A stretch of DNA of 64,000 bases from Heterocephalus glaber (GCF_000247695.1 NW_004624882.1:4173902-4237901); one strand, 5' to 3'; positions 1 to 13,400 are shown, counted from the stretch's first letter. Made by a program: numbers and translations. Notes: a model not told the origin generated them from the sequence alone.

Positions 1-236
1 TTTTTGACCATTTAGTATGACATTGGCTGTTGGTTTTTCATAGATGGCTTCTATCAGTTTGAGGTAGAGACCATCTATTCCAAGTTTTTGTAGGGTTTTT
101 ACCATAAATGCATGTTGGATTTTGTCAAATGCTTTTTCTGTGTCTATGGAGATAATCATATGGTTTTTGTCCTTGAGAGCCCATGTTCTTAACATCTGAG
201 CTATTATTTCCCTAGAGATGGTTGAATTAAAACCAA
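1..236 (-). mobile_element. L1 ORF2 fragment (reverse transcriptase part)
   Basis: The plus strand reads as the complement of L1 ORF2: motifs such as TTGTCAAATGCTTTTTCTGT and GGTTTTTGTCCTTGAG are the antisense of the well-known LINE-1 reverse transcriptase segment. The left end runs off the window. It lies in the intron downstream of e16 and has the same orientation as WWC3. Confidence 0.85.
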
Positions 237-1321
237 AATAATTAAATGTTAATTGTTTCCATCATTATTATTATAAAATTTGTTTAGTACATAGATACCA
301 CAAAGAATAGCATGGGGAAGGGAGAAATTGCTTCCCTCAAAAAAGAGTTTGGAAATAACTATGTGTAGACACACCTTAAGGCATAGATATGCAAATGGAG
401 ATTTTATGCAAACTGAACAAAAAAGGATTAAACAAGATGAACTAGTCCTGAAATCTCAAGCACTAAATCTGACAGGTAGAAATGCTTTGAAGGATTATGT
501 CGAGACTGGTTAATAGGCTGCTTTGAAAAAGCGGGTTATTTCTAATTACAGACGTCTACATGGTCAGAGGGAGCGAAAGTGTGTGTGGTGCTGTTTACCA
601 CAAATTTCTCATCACTGGGTAGCTGAGATTCCATTTTTACTACCTACATGGAGGTCAGAATGCAAATGAATAAGGACTACTATGTTTTGAAAAAAGAAAA
701 TAATTTGAGAAAATAACTTAAGAGGACCTTGTTGCATTCCATCCTGGTGGAGAGGAGTCACTCAACAGCCCTGCTCATGAAGAGAACTTCCAGAAATGCA
801 GAAAAGGGATAAAGTCTCCCCAGGGCCTTGAAGCAGAGAGCTCAGGCACCACTGCCATCAGGTCAGCATGACATTCGCCCCAGAGCCCTGGCTCCCGAGC
901 AATGCTACCAAAGAGTTGCCCAGCACATTCTACAGAGGTGTGGCTGAGAAAAGCCGCTTGAATCCAAAGACATAGGTCCTTAAGAGAGAGACTGCTGACC
1001 AACACACGCACTGGGCAGCCTCACCCCAAGAAACGCAGCCTCGCCGGACATGATAGCGCACACCTGTACTCCCAGTGCTCTGAACTCAGCACGCTGGGAG
1101 GCTGAGGCGGGAGACTCACAAGTTCAAGATCAGCCTGAGCAACTTGGCAAGATCCTGTCTCAAAATTTAAAAAGTAAAATAAAATAAATGGACTGGGGAT
1201 GTAGCTCACTGTGAAGGCCCTGGGTCAATCCCCAGTACCACAAAAAAGAAAAAGAAAAGCAGCAGCAGCATCCAGACGTGGTGGAAAGCACTTGGAGCCC
1301 CTCATGGGGCTGGGCACTCAC
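237..1321. other. Part of the intron downstream of e16
   Basis: No exon or convincing gene found. A B1-ID SINE occupies 1044-1257. The remainder (237-1043) shows no repeat or coding pattern I recognise. In particular there is no match to the WWC3 segment expected after e16 (SWQADSVDSGCS in human as recalled). Confidence 0.6.
1044..1257 (+). mobile_element. B1-ID composite SINE
   Basis: A 7SL-like left half (GGGAGGCTGAGGCGGGAG, then CAAGATCCTGTCTCAAAA) is followed by an ID-like half (GGACTGGGGATGTAGCTCA, CCCTGGGTCAATCCCCAGTA) and an A-rich tail. It is flanked by an 11-bp near-perfect duplication: AGAAACGCAGC at 1029-1039 and AGAAAAGCAGC at 1253-1263. Such dimers occur in several non-murid rodent families. 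Confidence 0.85.
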
Positions 1322-1473
1322 CTCTCGGACACGGCCTCAGCCTGCTCTTCCTTCCGCTCCATCTCCAGGATGCCCTCCTCGGTGCACTCCAGCTTCACAC
1401 GCTCCTCAGCCAGCTCCCTCTCCACTGCCTGCAGCTGGGCCGTGGTTCTGGCGAGCAGTGCCGTCACTGCGTC
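1322..1473 (-). CDS. WWC3: WWC3 exon e16: charged helix after the C2 domain
   Basis: 152 bp, residues 791-841. Encodes [20 protein letters not shown], then [20 protein letters not shown] and [10 protein letters not shown](R). This long, highly charged helical segment is in the position of the Glu-rich region of KIBRA. The acceptor is CTGCTGCAG and the donor GTGAGT. The exon ends after AG of an Arg codon, and the next exon lies outside the window. A B1-ID SINE starts 65 bp downstream of the donor. Confidence 0.94.
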
Positions 1474-4400
1474 CTGCAGCAGAAAAGGGAGCCTCTGAGA
1501 ACCAGCACAGCCCGCCGGCTCGGGGTGCAAAGCAGACAGCAGGCACTGTATGCACTCCAAAGCAAGCATCTGTCCCACAGTGGACTTGCGCCTCCATGGC
1601 CCTGCATGGCAGAACCCAGCCCACCTGCACAGCAGGACCTGTCATACAGTTCTGAGGGCGCAAATGTAGAGATAACCAACTTGCCAACACATGGGCATTA
1701 AAGAGCATTATCATGCTAGGCACAGTGATCCATGTCTGTAATCCTAGTTATTCCAGAAGCTGAGGCAGGAGGATTGCCAGTTGGCCAGCCTCGGCAACTT
1801 AGTGAGACCGTGTCTCAAAATAAAACTGAAAAAGGTTGTAGATGTAGCTCAGTAGTAGAATACTTGCTGGGCATGTGTGAGACCCTAGGTTCAACCGGCA
1901 GTACTGAGAGCAAATAGTATTGTCCTGAAATGGCCATGTATGTGGATATTTTAATTCCTTCCTCTGAAATGCTACTTCTTCCTTGCCACTATTTTCTGGC
2001 TTTAAGTCTACACGAACCTCAGAAATGATTTCCCCAAGTAAAAGCCAGTTTCAAAGTCACAAAAACAGCCACAAAATACTGGCTCTGTAAGCTAGGGCCA
2101 AGTACCGTCTTCCCGGAGCTGATGTGCACAAGGTCCTGGGTGGCACTGTCCCCTGAACGCCCATTCTCCTTTGTCTTGGGTGGCTCGGAGCTGGCAAAGA
2201 CCTGCACTGGGTACCAGCGCAGCTGCATGTCGCTTGAACTGTCATAGTTGGCCAAGTTTATCTGAGCAATGCCCTGGACAGGAGTTAAGAAGAAAAGTCA
2301 GAACAAGCACTGAATGATTTCAGCTTAACAACTGGCGTCCTATAAAGTATCAAGTTCACCCTTCAATCTTAAGACATAACTATTTCACTCCTATTAGAAG
2401 GACTGTAGTGCAATCAAAGTGCCTCAAGGCCAGACAGAAGAAATGGAGACAGGTAGAGGAGACAAGGAAACTAGAGCTGTAAGGCAGGATCACATCCACA
2501 CAAGGCTTTGATATAACGGGTACTCCCTACTCCCTATGCTTGCTTATGTCCTCTAGGTTGGCTGGTTTCTTCCAGACCCATCATATGCAAATGCATTAAA
2601 GATGCTGTAAGTTCATGAGTTAACCTAGTTGGTAAGGTAAAGGGCAGCAACCTGACCTTAAGATGAACAAATGGATTCAGGAAATTCAAAGAATGTCTTT
2701 AGGCAAAGCACCTTAGGTCATCCACCCTAAAGGATACTTCCAGGACCACATACATGCCCCTCAAACCCAGACCACAAGACAGCTCTCACTTGCCTAATAA
2801 ATGTGCTTATGCCTTTCACTCATGCACCCTGCAATGGTTTTTTTGTGAGGAGAATTGAAGAACCTACCCTGTGGGGAGGCAAGTTGAGGACCTCCTTGAA
2901 CCCCATCCTGTGGCCATCCCAGAGGAGGCTAAGAGAGGAGGGGTGGCTCCCTGGTTGCCTGTTTTGCCCAATCAGAAAATGCTGGAAAAGGGACGGGGCA
3001 GAGAATGACAACTTGGGGAGCTGGGTGCAGCTCAGGGCTTTGTCACTCGATGAGGAACTTTTGAACCTGAGAAAGGACTGGCTGAACTCTACACTTCCGG
3101 CTTCCCTGAACGCCAAGTCCTAGCCCGGGTCTGGACAGCTGGGCACTGAAGACTGACCACTTTCTCTCTTCTCTGGAGGCCTAGTCCTAGGTTTTCAGAC
3201 AAAATGCAGGGCATCCAGGTTTGTAATACGTGAGTATCAAATACGGCATAGGATGTCCTTATAATAAAAGTGGCACTCAAATTTAACTGATAGCCTGCAT
3301 TTTATTCACTAAATAAGTCCTCGGTGGACAATGGGGATAGGATGGAAGCTATCTCACTGAGATCTTGCAAGTACTTACTGAGATAATACACTTAAACTAC
3401 AAAACACTTGAGAAGAGCACTGGTTCGCTCATTCCTTTGTGCCCTCTCAGCTACAGACACCACTTAACATTAGGAGAGTTTCTAAGCAGAGAGAGGAATG
3501 AAAGAAAAGAGAGGAAGGGAGGAAGGCAGTAAGACAAAGAGGCAAAAACTAAGAAAAAAATGACGTAGGAATAAAAGACAGAGAAAGAAAAGACACAGGG
3601 AAGGGAAAGAATGAAAAGAGAGAAGAAAAGAAGAGGAAAAGAGAGAAAAGGAAAGGGAGGGGAGGGAAGTGGAGGGAAAGGGAGAGAAAACAAAGGGGGA
3701 GGGGGACGGGGTACGAGCCAGGGGGCCATACCAGCAATTCTTCCTGCATCTGTGGATTCACTGAACACACATATAACTGAAGTGACTTCACTGCCAACAT
3801 GCTGAAATGCACAGGGATTCTGAACACTTCATTAAACACCAGTGGGGCTTGGAATTCCAGAGTCTTGGAGCAGTAGGTGTTGGGAGTGCCAGAGTCCAGC
3901 GGGGGCAGATAGACGCGGATGTGGCTGGTGGCAGAGAGGAGGAAAAGCATTGGTAGGTTGCGCTTGTGACACCAACGTGTCACCAATGCACACCCGCATG
4001 TGGTGCCCTCTTTGTGTGTCCATGGGACAAGTTCAGACTCCACTAGGAAAAGTTCTGTCAACTAGGAGTAAGCCCAAAGAACTAACTGACCTGCCCTCTA
4101 GATACTGGGGAGGGAGGAGGGTTCAGTCCCCAAGAGGAAGACTTCAAGGTCTGAAGGCTCCAGGGGCCGCTGTGCTTTCTTGGTCACCATATTTTGGCAA
4201 GAGCTCCTTGGCCCTCTCCTCCCAGCTCCTCCCGCCAGCCTGTCGGCCTGTCACCCACAAGGATGTTGCTGTGCTTGCTGCTCTTTCCGCCCCCAGCCTG
4301 GATCTTGCCATATAGGGAGTCTCAAACATTTGTGTCCATTGCAATGTTATCATCAGGGTGAGCCAAACCCCAAGGTGGATCCTAAGCTACTTACAACAGG

Positions 4401-7400
4401 GCTAAGCCTTTAAAAAAGTCATGGAATTCGGGGCCAGGCGCAAGGTCATACCCTTGGGCAGTCACCTAGCTGGGTAAGTGGGACCCACCATGAGGCACCC
4501 ACCTGGGCCCATGGAGTGGGGAGAAGTAGCAATCACTCTACTGAGCCCAAGGTCACCAGGGGACTCCCAAGTGTCCCAACTCGCATTTCCTGCTTCTGTC
4601 CTGGGCCAAGGACTCCCTGCCTGATCCCAGCCAGGGGCCTTGTAACACACATCCTGGGTTCAAAGAGCCAAGAGGGCCTATGTTGTCACTGCCCATCCCT
4701 GGGACCTGGGTGGACAATTTAAGCCCCAGTACTGCCAGTGACAGGCACTTCTTTGCTATCAACACAGCACAGAACTCACCAGGTGCTGTTAACTTTATCT
4801 GCCTCAAATAATCAACTAGGCTCTTTTTAAAACTTAAGAATCCTTTATACTTCAGATAGACATTCCCTGTTTTACTGTCAAGTCTGGTTCCCAAAGGGTT
4901 CTTCCCTCCCCAAACTGCCAGGCAGAGAGGTGGTGTGCCACACTGTCTGGAAGAGGGGCAGAAAGGAGGCGACCACTAGCTGTCCCCCAGCCCAGGAGCT
5001 TACACTTTGCAGTCTTCTCTCATCACCAGCCCGGCAAAGTTCCTCAGTTGGAGCACGTGCACAAGGAGACATTCGCTGGCACTGTCGTGCCTAGAAAATA
5101 TACCAGGAGATCATGGACCGCAAATTCCCCACAGACGGAAAAGTCCCCTTGCTGGCCATTAACTGAGGGGGATTTTGCCCCAACCTACCCCCAGGGGACA
5201 TCTCAGTGTCTGGAGACATTGTTTATTGTTACACTGGAGGGGAAGGGAGTGCCTGGCATCCGCAGGTGGAGACCAGGGATGCTACTGAAAAAGGCAGATC
5301 CCAGAGCAAAAAACCATCTGGCTCCAAAGGCCAACACTGTGAACCCTAAAACCAGGGACTGGAATAAACAGAGGAAGTCAAAGAAAATCACAAGGGTCTG
5401 AACCTCCTGCCCCGCTGCTGTGAACAGTATGGCGAGTGCCTGAACTGCAACTATAATTAGAGACCAAACAACCAGATAACTTACTCTGGGGATGACAGAA
5501 CCCTATTGTCTGTCCTGCAGTGAACAATGCAATCAGCACCGGCAGAAATGGTAAAAAAAAAAAAAAAATGTCCTCAAGAGCTGGACTTGGTCAGGGCTTT
5601 CAGTACTCACTGCATTATGACTCCCAACCCCCAGCTCTATGAGGTGACAGAGCCACTTTTCTATCACTGCTTCCTGCCACCTCTGTCACCTCACTGAAGA
5701 CCCACTGAAGTTGGACAAAGATGAAGGAGCAGAACTTAGTCACAGGATCCCTCCCCCTCACCTCGCCTGTACATGGAGGTGGCCCCATCCCCAGGGCATC
5801 TTTAGGAGCAACAGGGAAGGGGGTCGGTACTCACAGAAATCCCACGTGGATCTGAGGGTCATCATTGCTGCAGGAGTCTGCACAAGAAGGCTCCTCAGCA
5901 TCTTCATTCCTGAACACAACAGGAAATGTACTCGGTTCATTTCAGAGGGAACCAGTCACTGAGGCTTGTGCACTTACTGAGAAGAGCGACCCCAAAGAGA
6001 ACTAAACAAGAATGCCCACTTAGCTGCTGCAAGAAAAGGTCTCCAGGATCCATGGTATCTGCCTATAAACTACTGTTTCTTCTTTATGTTGTTTATGTTT
6101 TGCTTTGATTTATGAAATAACTCTGCATACCTTTCATAAACTCCATGTGATATACGGGGCAACATTCAAAAGTTAGCTTTCAAAAAAGTTAGCAATAACT
6201 GAAATGTCTTAGGGATACCTGAACCTTACAAATGTTCAAAGACACAATGGCTTCAAAGGTATTGCAGGAAAAAGAAAGCAAGCAAGCAGGCAAGCAAGCA
6301 AGCGAGCAAGCAAGCTCAGAATTCCAAAGTTTTGTTGTTCTGTTTTGTCTTTAATTGCAAGGCTGTTTCTCTAGCTCAGGAAAGAAGGGAGGCAGGAAAT
6401 CCATTTCTAGGGAACGACCTTTGTAGAAAAGCAAGAGTCTCTACTGTACATACACTATTCTCCTTTTTCAGCCCTACTGGGCTTCAGCCTTAATACACCC
6501 AGGGCCAGGGAGAAAAAAAGTCACCCTAGAACAGAATGACAGCCAGCCTGCAGATGCCACCCAGAAACCAGAGGAGTACTCTTGGCAGGGTTCTAAACCT
6601 CAACCTCTCCAAACTGAAACGAGTTAGAAAACTACTTTATGCCCCTGGATCCACAAAGCATCAATATATAAAAGCTTCTGTATGGATCTTTTTCATGCAT
6701 AACAGTAATGCTGTGTTAAGTCAGCCTGGGGAGAAAGGAATGAGATGCCATGAAAAAGGATAAATCTGAGTCATTTGGAGAAAAATGCATGTACCTTGAG
6801 ACCATAATGTTAAGTGCAATATGACACACAAGCTTAAATATTACATGTTTTCTTTCATATGAGAAACTCAAAGTATAAATAACGAGCAAAACCAGAATAG
6901 GTAATAAAGAAACAATGAGATAGATCCTTTGCAAAAGGGAAGGGATGAAGAGATGGAGGGAGGGGAAAGGGAAGGGAAAGGGATGAGAAGAGAATGAAGA
7001 GGTCTTGTGCAGTAGCACCAACGCCCCACGATGAACATGTACTGATAAAAATAGAAATAAATAGTAAACACAGGATCAGCTCCTAACCTTTTGGTTAAAG
7101 GCTCAAACACTCCACTGTCACTTGCTAGTGAGTAATCCGAAAGGCATGCAGAGACACGGCGTGCTCTTCTCTCCAGTCTCCTGGCGCTGTCTTCTCGGAG
7201 AGTCACTGCTGCAAAGAAGGGCCACACCTGAGTCAGCACACGAGGGCACAGGAGGCCAGGACCTCTCCAGCCGAGCCCTGCTAAGTCACTAAGTGTCCCA
7301 GAGACACGCACATAAAGACGCCATGCACAACTGGCTCTAATACTGAAAAACAGAAAAAATAGGCTGCTGGCTACTCTGAAAGCTGTTAAACTGTCTAGAA

Positions 7401-10400
7401 AGACACTTGGACTCACAAGTTGCTTTGCACCCCCTTAATGAGCATACAGCACTTTAATACAGATTCTCACACCCAAAAGAACAACACTGTGCTCTCAGAG
7501 GGGTAGTATTTTTCGTTCTCTTCTTTGTGCTGTTTGGTATTTTCCATATTTATACAATAAACATATATCATATTGCTTTTATAATTGAAAAAAGCTCAAT
7601 CATCCAAATAAACCCTAACAAAATGTAATGACTTCCAAATCGGAGAGCACAGTGAAACACAGACTGATCCTTTGCATCAGCTCCTCGGAGCCCTGCGGCG
7701 CACACTCACCCATCTCCCTAACTGCAGTATCTTCCCCAGCCGCCCTAGGGTGAGGCTGCCTTCCAGAACTGCTTTCCTGGGTACCATTCCCAGGCAGTTT
7801 ATTTTTGTTTCCTTACCTATTTTAATCACGAGCCAAAGACCATCACTGAAATTTTGCCTTCCAACATTTCACTGTTTCTGTCCCTTTCCTCACAGCAATA
7901 AGTTCCTTTAAACAAGACCTATAAACTATGCACAGAATCTACGTGAAATGTGATTGTGTACACAGGAGACTCAGTGTTTTACAGAGGAGGATCCTTGGTT
8001 AGAATACAGAACAAAACATAAAGCCCCAAACTAAACATTGCTCTGACATCACAAGGCCTCTTGCTAATAATACAGGTTCATCTATGGCCCTATACTTTTC
8101 TTTGGGCATCTAGGCTCTATCAATTGAAAATTTTGATATCTGTACATTCCTAAATTGAGGGAAATGCTGAGCCCAAAGCCATCCATCTCTGTTTTCAACC
8201 AATGATTCACACCAATTAAATCCAAACACATTAGAGAACACACTAAACAAATACACACAAGGCTGTCTGTAGTCTTTGATTTCTCTATGTCAACTGGAAA
8301 CAAAAGCTAGCCTTCCAAAGGTCTGCAATGCCAAGCCTGGGTGTGTGTGGGGGGGGTATCTGCTCCTGCCCTGGCCAACCAGGGACAGAGCCCAGCTCCA
8401 TCCTGGGTTGGCTGGAGGTAACAACTCTCAGACTAAAAGCCAGGATAACTAAGTCCATCTCTTTTCTTCATCCTTACTGTGTGAAGGACTTCAAACTCAT
8501 GGCCCTAAGCTACAAATGGAACCTTCTGGTGTGTTGCATCAATCTCCAGCAAATGAAACCAATTACAGTTTCCATTCTCAGTCCTAACACCAGGAAGAGT
8601 TCTTAGCCTTAAACTTCTTTAAGAACAGGGTATGGTGGTACACACTTATAATCCCAGTACTCTGGGAGGCTGACCCCAAAGTTTGATCCCAGCCTGGGCA
8701 ACTTAGTGACTTAGCAAGACCCTGTCTCAAAAAATACACAGAAAGGGCTGGGGGTGTAGCTCAGTGTGAAGGCCCTGAGTTTAATCCCCAGTTCCACAAG
8801 TAGACTGAAGAAAAGATAGGTAGGTAGATAGATAAAAATAAGTACCTTTAACGACACAGCCCTAGGTAACAACCCTAAGCACTCCTTGTAACTGTATCTG
8901 ATGGCACAACTCTGAACAAACTTCTCTCTCCTCATGACAATGGGAATGCATGAAGAAAGGAGGGAAATCAAAGAACTCCTCCTCATGGATCCCAGGCCAA
9001 GTCACTGAACTCAGACAGCAACTGGAAGCAGGAGTCGCTGGGACACTAGCAGTAGCAACTGCCCTGGGTGTGAAGACGGCAAGGGACAGCTCACAGCAAA
9101 GAACAGCTGGGACATCCACCACTGAGCTTCCAGGCAATGATATAACCACAGGGAGCAAGGCTGAAGAAGCAAGGAATAAAATGTCCTCTACACATTCATT
9201 TAAAAAATCTCTGACTCTTTCACCCTTCAAGACAGCTAGCCAGTCAGACAGACAGACAGCAAAGCCCAAAGACATGAACACTGCCTGATGAAAAGGAAGG
9301 AAATACAATGACAACCACACTGTGGGCAAAACTTCCAGCTGACATTAAAATAATGAATGCCACTAAATTCCGGGGGAAAAAAATACATGTGGGGGAAAAA
9401 TAGTAAAAGCTTTTAAAACAGTTCTTAGATGACGTTAGTAGCTATTGTGACTACTACTGTTGAAATAATAATGACAATGACAATTGGTAAGTACACCCCA
9501 GCCTTCCTCATCATGGATTCACCACACGTAGATGCGCCCACAGCCTGAGCCACAAAAGGGAATGAGGAAGATTCCAAGGCCACTTACAGTCAATGTTTCT
9601 GTAGAGCCGCATGAGAAAAGAGATAAAAAAGCACAAAGTGAAAAAACTGTAGGATTTAAGTCAACAATTTTAAACAGAGTATGACTATAATAAAATCAAT
9701 TAATAGATGAACAAAGTCAAGATTTTTATAGACTCTGATTAGCAGGTAATAATAGGTAGATGAAAACAGGAAAGTATTTCAAAACCATGACACATTTAAG
9801 TTTCAAAATCCAGATAAGACAACCCTAGTAAAAATGTGAAAAATGTTCAGGATTATAGCCTATTGCCCCACTTCTCTAATCTGACTTCTGTTCCCTATGA
9901 TTGATTTAAATCACAGTGGAAGAAATCACTGCTTTGTGGGCTTGGGCAATTTTGATTTTTATCATACTAAAATCTGATCTTACTAAAACTTGCCCGGGGC
10001 CAAACATAGTGCTGTTTCTAGCAAGGCTGAAAAGGTGGCGGGAACTGCATGCCACTGGTCAAGGATATTATGGGGTGAAGGTAATCGGATGAGCAGCAAG
10101 CTCCTCCTTTATGAAGCCATGAACACCCTGGGCTCAGGAGTTCCCAAGGGGGTGAAGAGTTCCCTGTGTCCATGCCTGAAGTTGGTTATACCACCCAGTT
10201 ATCTGGGAGCACACAGTGGACCCATTAAGTGACTCGGTCAACTGACAGTATCAGGCAGGAATACACCACCAGGTGGCAGTACCTAAACGCAGACTAGGCA
10301 AATACTTCTCAGTCTAAGAAACTGGAACCATTACAATGTCTGCCACAGAGTGGGAAGGAAAACCAGAGGAACCAGGATCAGAAATTAAATCAACTCTTCT

Positions 10401-13400
10401 CCCTCCCACCTTGTCTTTCCTGGCCCAAAGGGGTCCTTGGGCCTTGTGTAGATTTTCTGCATAACCAGACTGACATTCTTGTATCTCAACATTTAGAGAA
10501 AAACTACTGAGGAGGAGAAGAGGGAGACAGACTAAAGAGCAAAGTTCCAAGTTTAAGCAATGACAGATGCCCAATTCAGTCCTTATTGTGCATTTTCATT
10601 TTTGAATAAAAGGAATAAACATAGAACAATGCACCTGTTATTAGAAAGAACAAAGGGAATGAAAGCTACCTGTATATGTGAAGTTACAGAAGCACGTATC
10701 TAGGGATAGGAAAGTGTGCTTGTAAACATAGAGACATCACAATAACAGAGATGCCAAAAAGCCTTGGGAAAGCTCCAGAACACACTGGCTTCTGGGTAAA
10801 CATGTAAATATTACCAGATTACTGTTTTATACATAGGTCAATCTAAAGATCAATCAACTTTTCCACCTATATCAGTCAATCTATATCACAGGTAACAGAA
10901 TGGTTACAAATGGAGAGACCATAAAAATCGCCTCCTTCCAGGGCAAGGAAGGTGAGATGGCTCAAGGTTACGTGGCTAGCAGTCAAAAGGACAGGGAACA
11001 GAATCCTGGTCTCCAGACTGCTAGCCTGAAGCTATTCCCTCTACACCATGCTGGTTTTGTATTCCAGTCCTATTTCTACCCTTTGGTTCATACACACTCC
11101 ACAGTAGGCTTCTAGGGCTCCTCAGTCTCTGCACGACTAGTATTTTAGACTGGATATTTTATGCACTGGATTATGTTTAGCAGTACCCCTGGCCTCTCCC
11201 TACCCCACCAGATGACAGTAGTATCCCCCCTCCAGTTGTGACAACCTAAAATGTCTTTAGACATTACCCAATGTCCCCTAGGCAGGGAACAAAAATAACC
11301 CTGGTGGATAGCCACTATGCTATACAAATTATCTTGTATTTGCTTAAATTGAATGTCTAAAATATTTTTGCTGTGCAAATAAAAGTTGATTAAATGGGCT
11401 GAATTTCAGGAATAGGAGACATTGTTCTTCACTCTGTTTAAAAACTAAGGCAATTAAAGTTGCTGGGGTTGGCTTGAAAAAGCCTATGGGGTCATTTTTC
11501 TCCCAAACAGTACCCTGGCACCTAGGAGGAGCTAAACTCAAACAACTGGTCAGAGGAGGCTTCATGCCGCCAGGGGCTCTCCATGTGGAGACCACCAGAG
11601 ACACAGGATTGGTACGCATGACTGATACTTACTGGTATGTCTTTTGAAATTATGCAACTATTTTCATTTCCACAATTGATAGACTTACATCTTTAAAACT
11701 ACAAGGACAGAGGATAAAGAGATGAAGTTAAAGTGACAACGCAGCGATTCCCACTGAGCTACAAGCAGACATGAGGCATTTGCTCTCTGGGGTGGGCACG
11801 CGCAGAATGTGCCACCTTGGCACACAGCCTACAGAGTTCATTAAGCCCTGAATGTGGAGGACTGTGGCTCTCACCCTCATTTTCAACAGTTAAGTTCCCA
11901 CTTAGAACAAGCCAAATACCTGGGAAAGACCACTTTGTCAATGGGGAATATCTTTCCTTGACATAGACAGGAAAGACTAGAGCAGGTGTGGTCCCCCGGT
12001 AACCCTGTCCATGTTCTTAAACTTCCAGCTCACTGGGAATGTGAGGAGCCACCAGCCCCACTGCCACTGCATATAATATGTTTCCTGGACTTCAGACCTT
12101 GCTTCAAAAGGGGTCTCATCACCACTTACTTCCAGTAGCAGGGGCTCCGGCCCCTGGGGGTCCCCGCTCACGTGGGCCTTCTGTGTCCCCAGGGAATCCA
12201 TGTGGCTGAAGTGGCGCCGGGCCCTGCAAATCTTCATCTCCCAATGCAGAGGCCTGTGCCCGCAGTCTGTCTAGAGCACCCAGGCCTGGCACCTCAAACC
12301 CATCTGCCAACTGCGTCAGAGGTGAGTCCCTCGAAGCTGGGAGGAAGGGCGTGTCCAAGGGCGAGCTGGGGGGTGACAGAGAAGACAGGGAGGACCGGGA
12401 AGACAGCGATGCCAGGGACTGGGGCGTGTCTAGGGACCGCCTCTGCTTGTGGAAGCCTGCGTGGCTGGGTGGGTCTGCAAAGGGGACATCGCGTCCCAGG
12501 GTGTCGAAGGGAACCAGATCAAAGCGCAGGAGCTGGCCGCACTCAGCATCGGCCTTCTCGTACTGCGGGAGGCCATAGATGTCGGTGAAGCTGACCGAGC
12601 TCAGGGAACCTCGGCTCGAGGCCAGCGAGCCCCGGCTGGAGGCCAGGGACCCGCGGCTGCTCCCAGAGGACACAGTCAGGGTACTGGCAGACAGACTGAA
12701 AGAAGAGAGATCAGGTGTTAGAAACACACGTGGTAGGAACGGCAAACCCCAGCATATCTATGACCACTGCGTGCATTTGGGCAGACCTTTACTGGCATCT
12801 CCTGTGTTTTTCTCAATGATATTAGAAGGCAAAGAGCAACAGCAGACTCATGCCTGGGTTGGAGTCCTGGCTTAAAGGCAGAATGGCTGCGCATACTTGG
12901 TCAAATTAATGAATCATCTCCAAGGCTTGCACTCACTCTCTGGGGAGTGGGATAATAACAGATCCTACCTCTGCACTCTTTTAGGAGGAACAACAGAGAA
13001 AGTAATTCGTATAAGCCCCTCAACACTATGCTTCACAATACAGTTAAGTACCTGAAAAGGTGAGCTGTTAGTAAGCTTCCAAATTGCACTTTAAAATATT
13101 CAGATCCTTTACAAAACCCTCCAAAATAAAAAAATGCGTGTGCATATATGAACACTTCTGAGGGTGTTAATTAGATTACATATCCTTTTGCAAACCTGAT
13201 TTAAGACTTATTTATTCTGAAGCCAAATTTGGTTTCCCTCATTTTCCTTGAGTCATATGTTAGCAGGTTTTCTTACAAATCTATTGTATCTACTCTTCCA
13301 TTCTTTGTTTTAACTTCACTCCAGGTTGCAAGTTCCGGTAGGAGAAAATCCAAGCTAAAATTCATCACATGTCACTGTAACATGATAATTAAGTATCGTT

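Larger units (their letters stand above)
5910..7087. other. WWC3 intron 12 (e11 to e12)
   Basis: 1178 bp. Holds a tetranucleotide repeat (6274-6316) and an L1 3' end (about 6710-7062) that runs almost to the e11 donor. The rest is unassigned. Confidence 0.75.
7209..12129. other. WWC3 intron 11 (e10 to e11)
   Basis: 4921 bp. Repeats recognised: B1-ID SINE 8628-8800, MIR about 10940-11057, MER20-like about 11112-11330. The remaining sequence (7209-8627, 8801-10939, 11331-12129) shows no gene or clear repeat. Confidence 0.7.

Noticed and set aside
237..1321. The exon following e16
   Set aside because: None of the frames shows the expected WWC3 continuation; it must lie beyond the left edge of the window.
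3451..4061. 170-aa and 105-aa minus-strand open frames
   Set aside because: The first merges exon e14 with intron on both sides, the second is mostly the purine/pyrimidine tract. The spliced exon explains the real coding part.
6274..6316. Candidate CRISPR-like or protein-binding array in the AAGC repeat
   Set aside because: Four-base period with no spacers; an ordinary microsatellite in a mammalian intron.
12172..12721. Long plus-strand open frames (up to 138 aa) across the GC-rich exon e10
   Set aside because: They are shadows of the WWC3 exon on the opposite strand. GC-rich, Ser/Gly/Arg-biased coding sequence leaves few stops, and the translations have no recognisable family.
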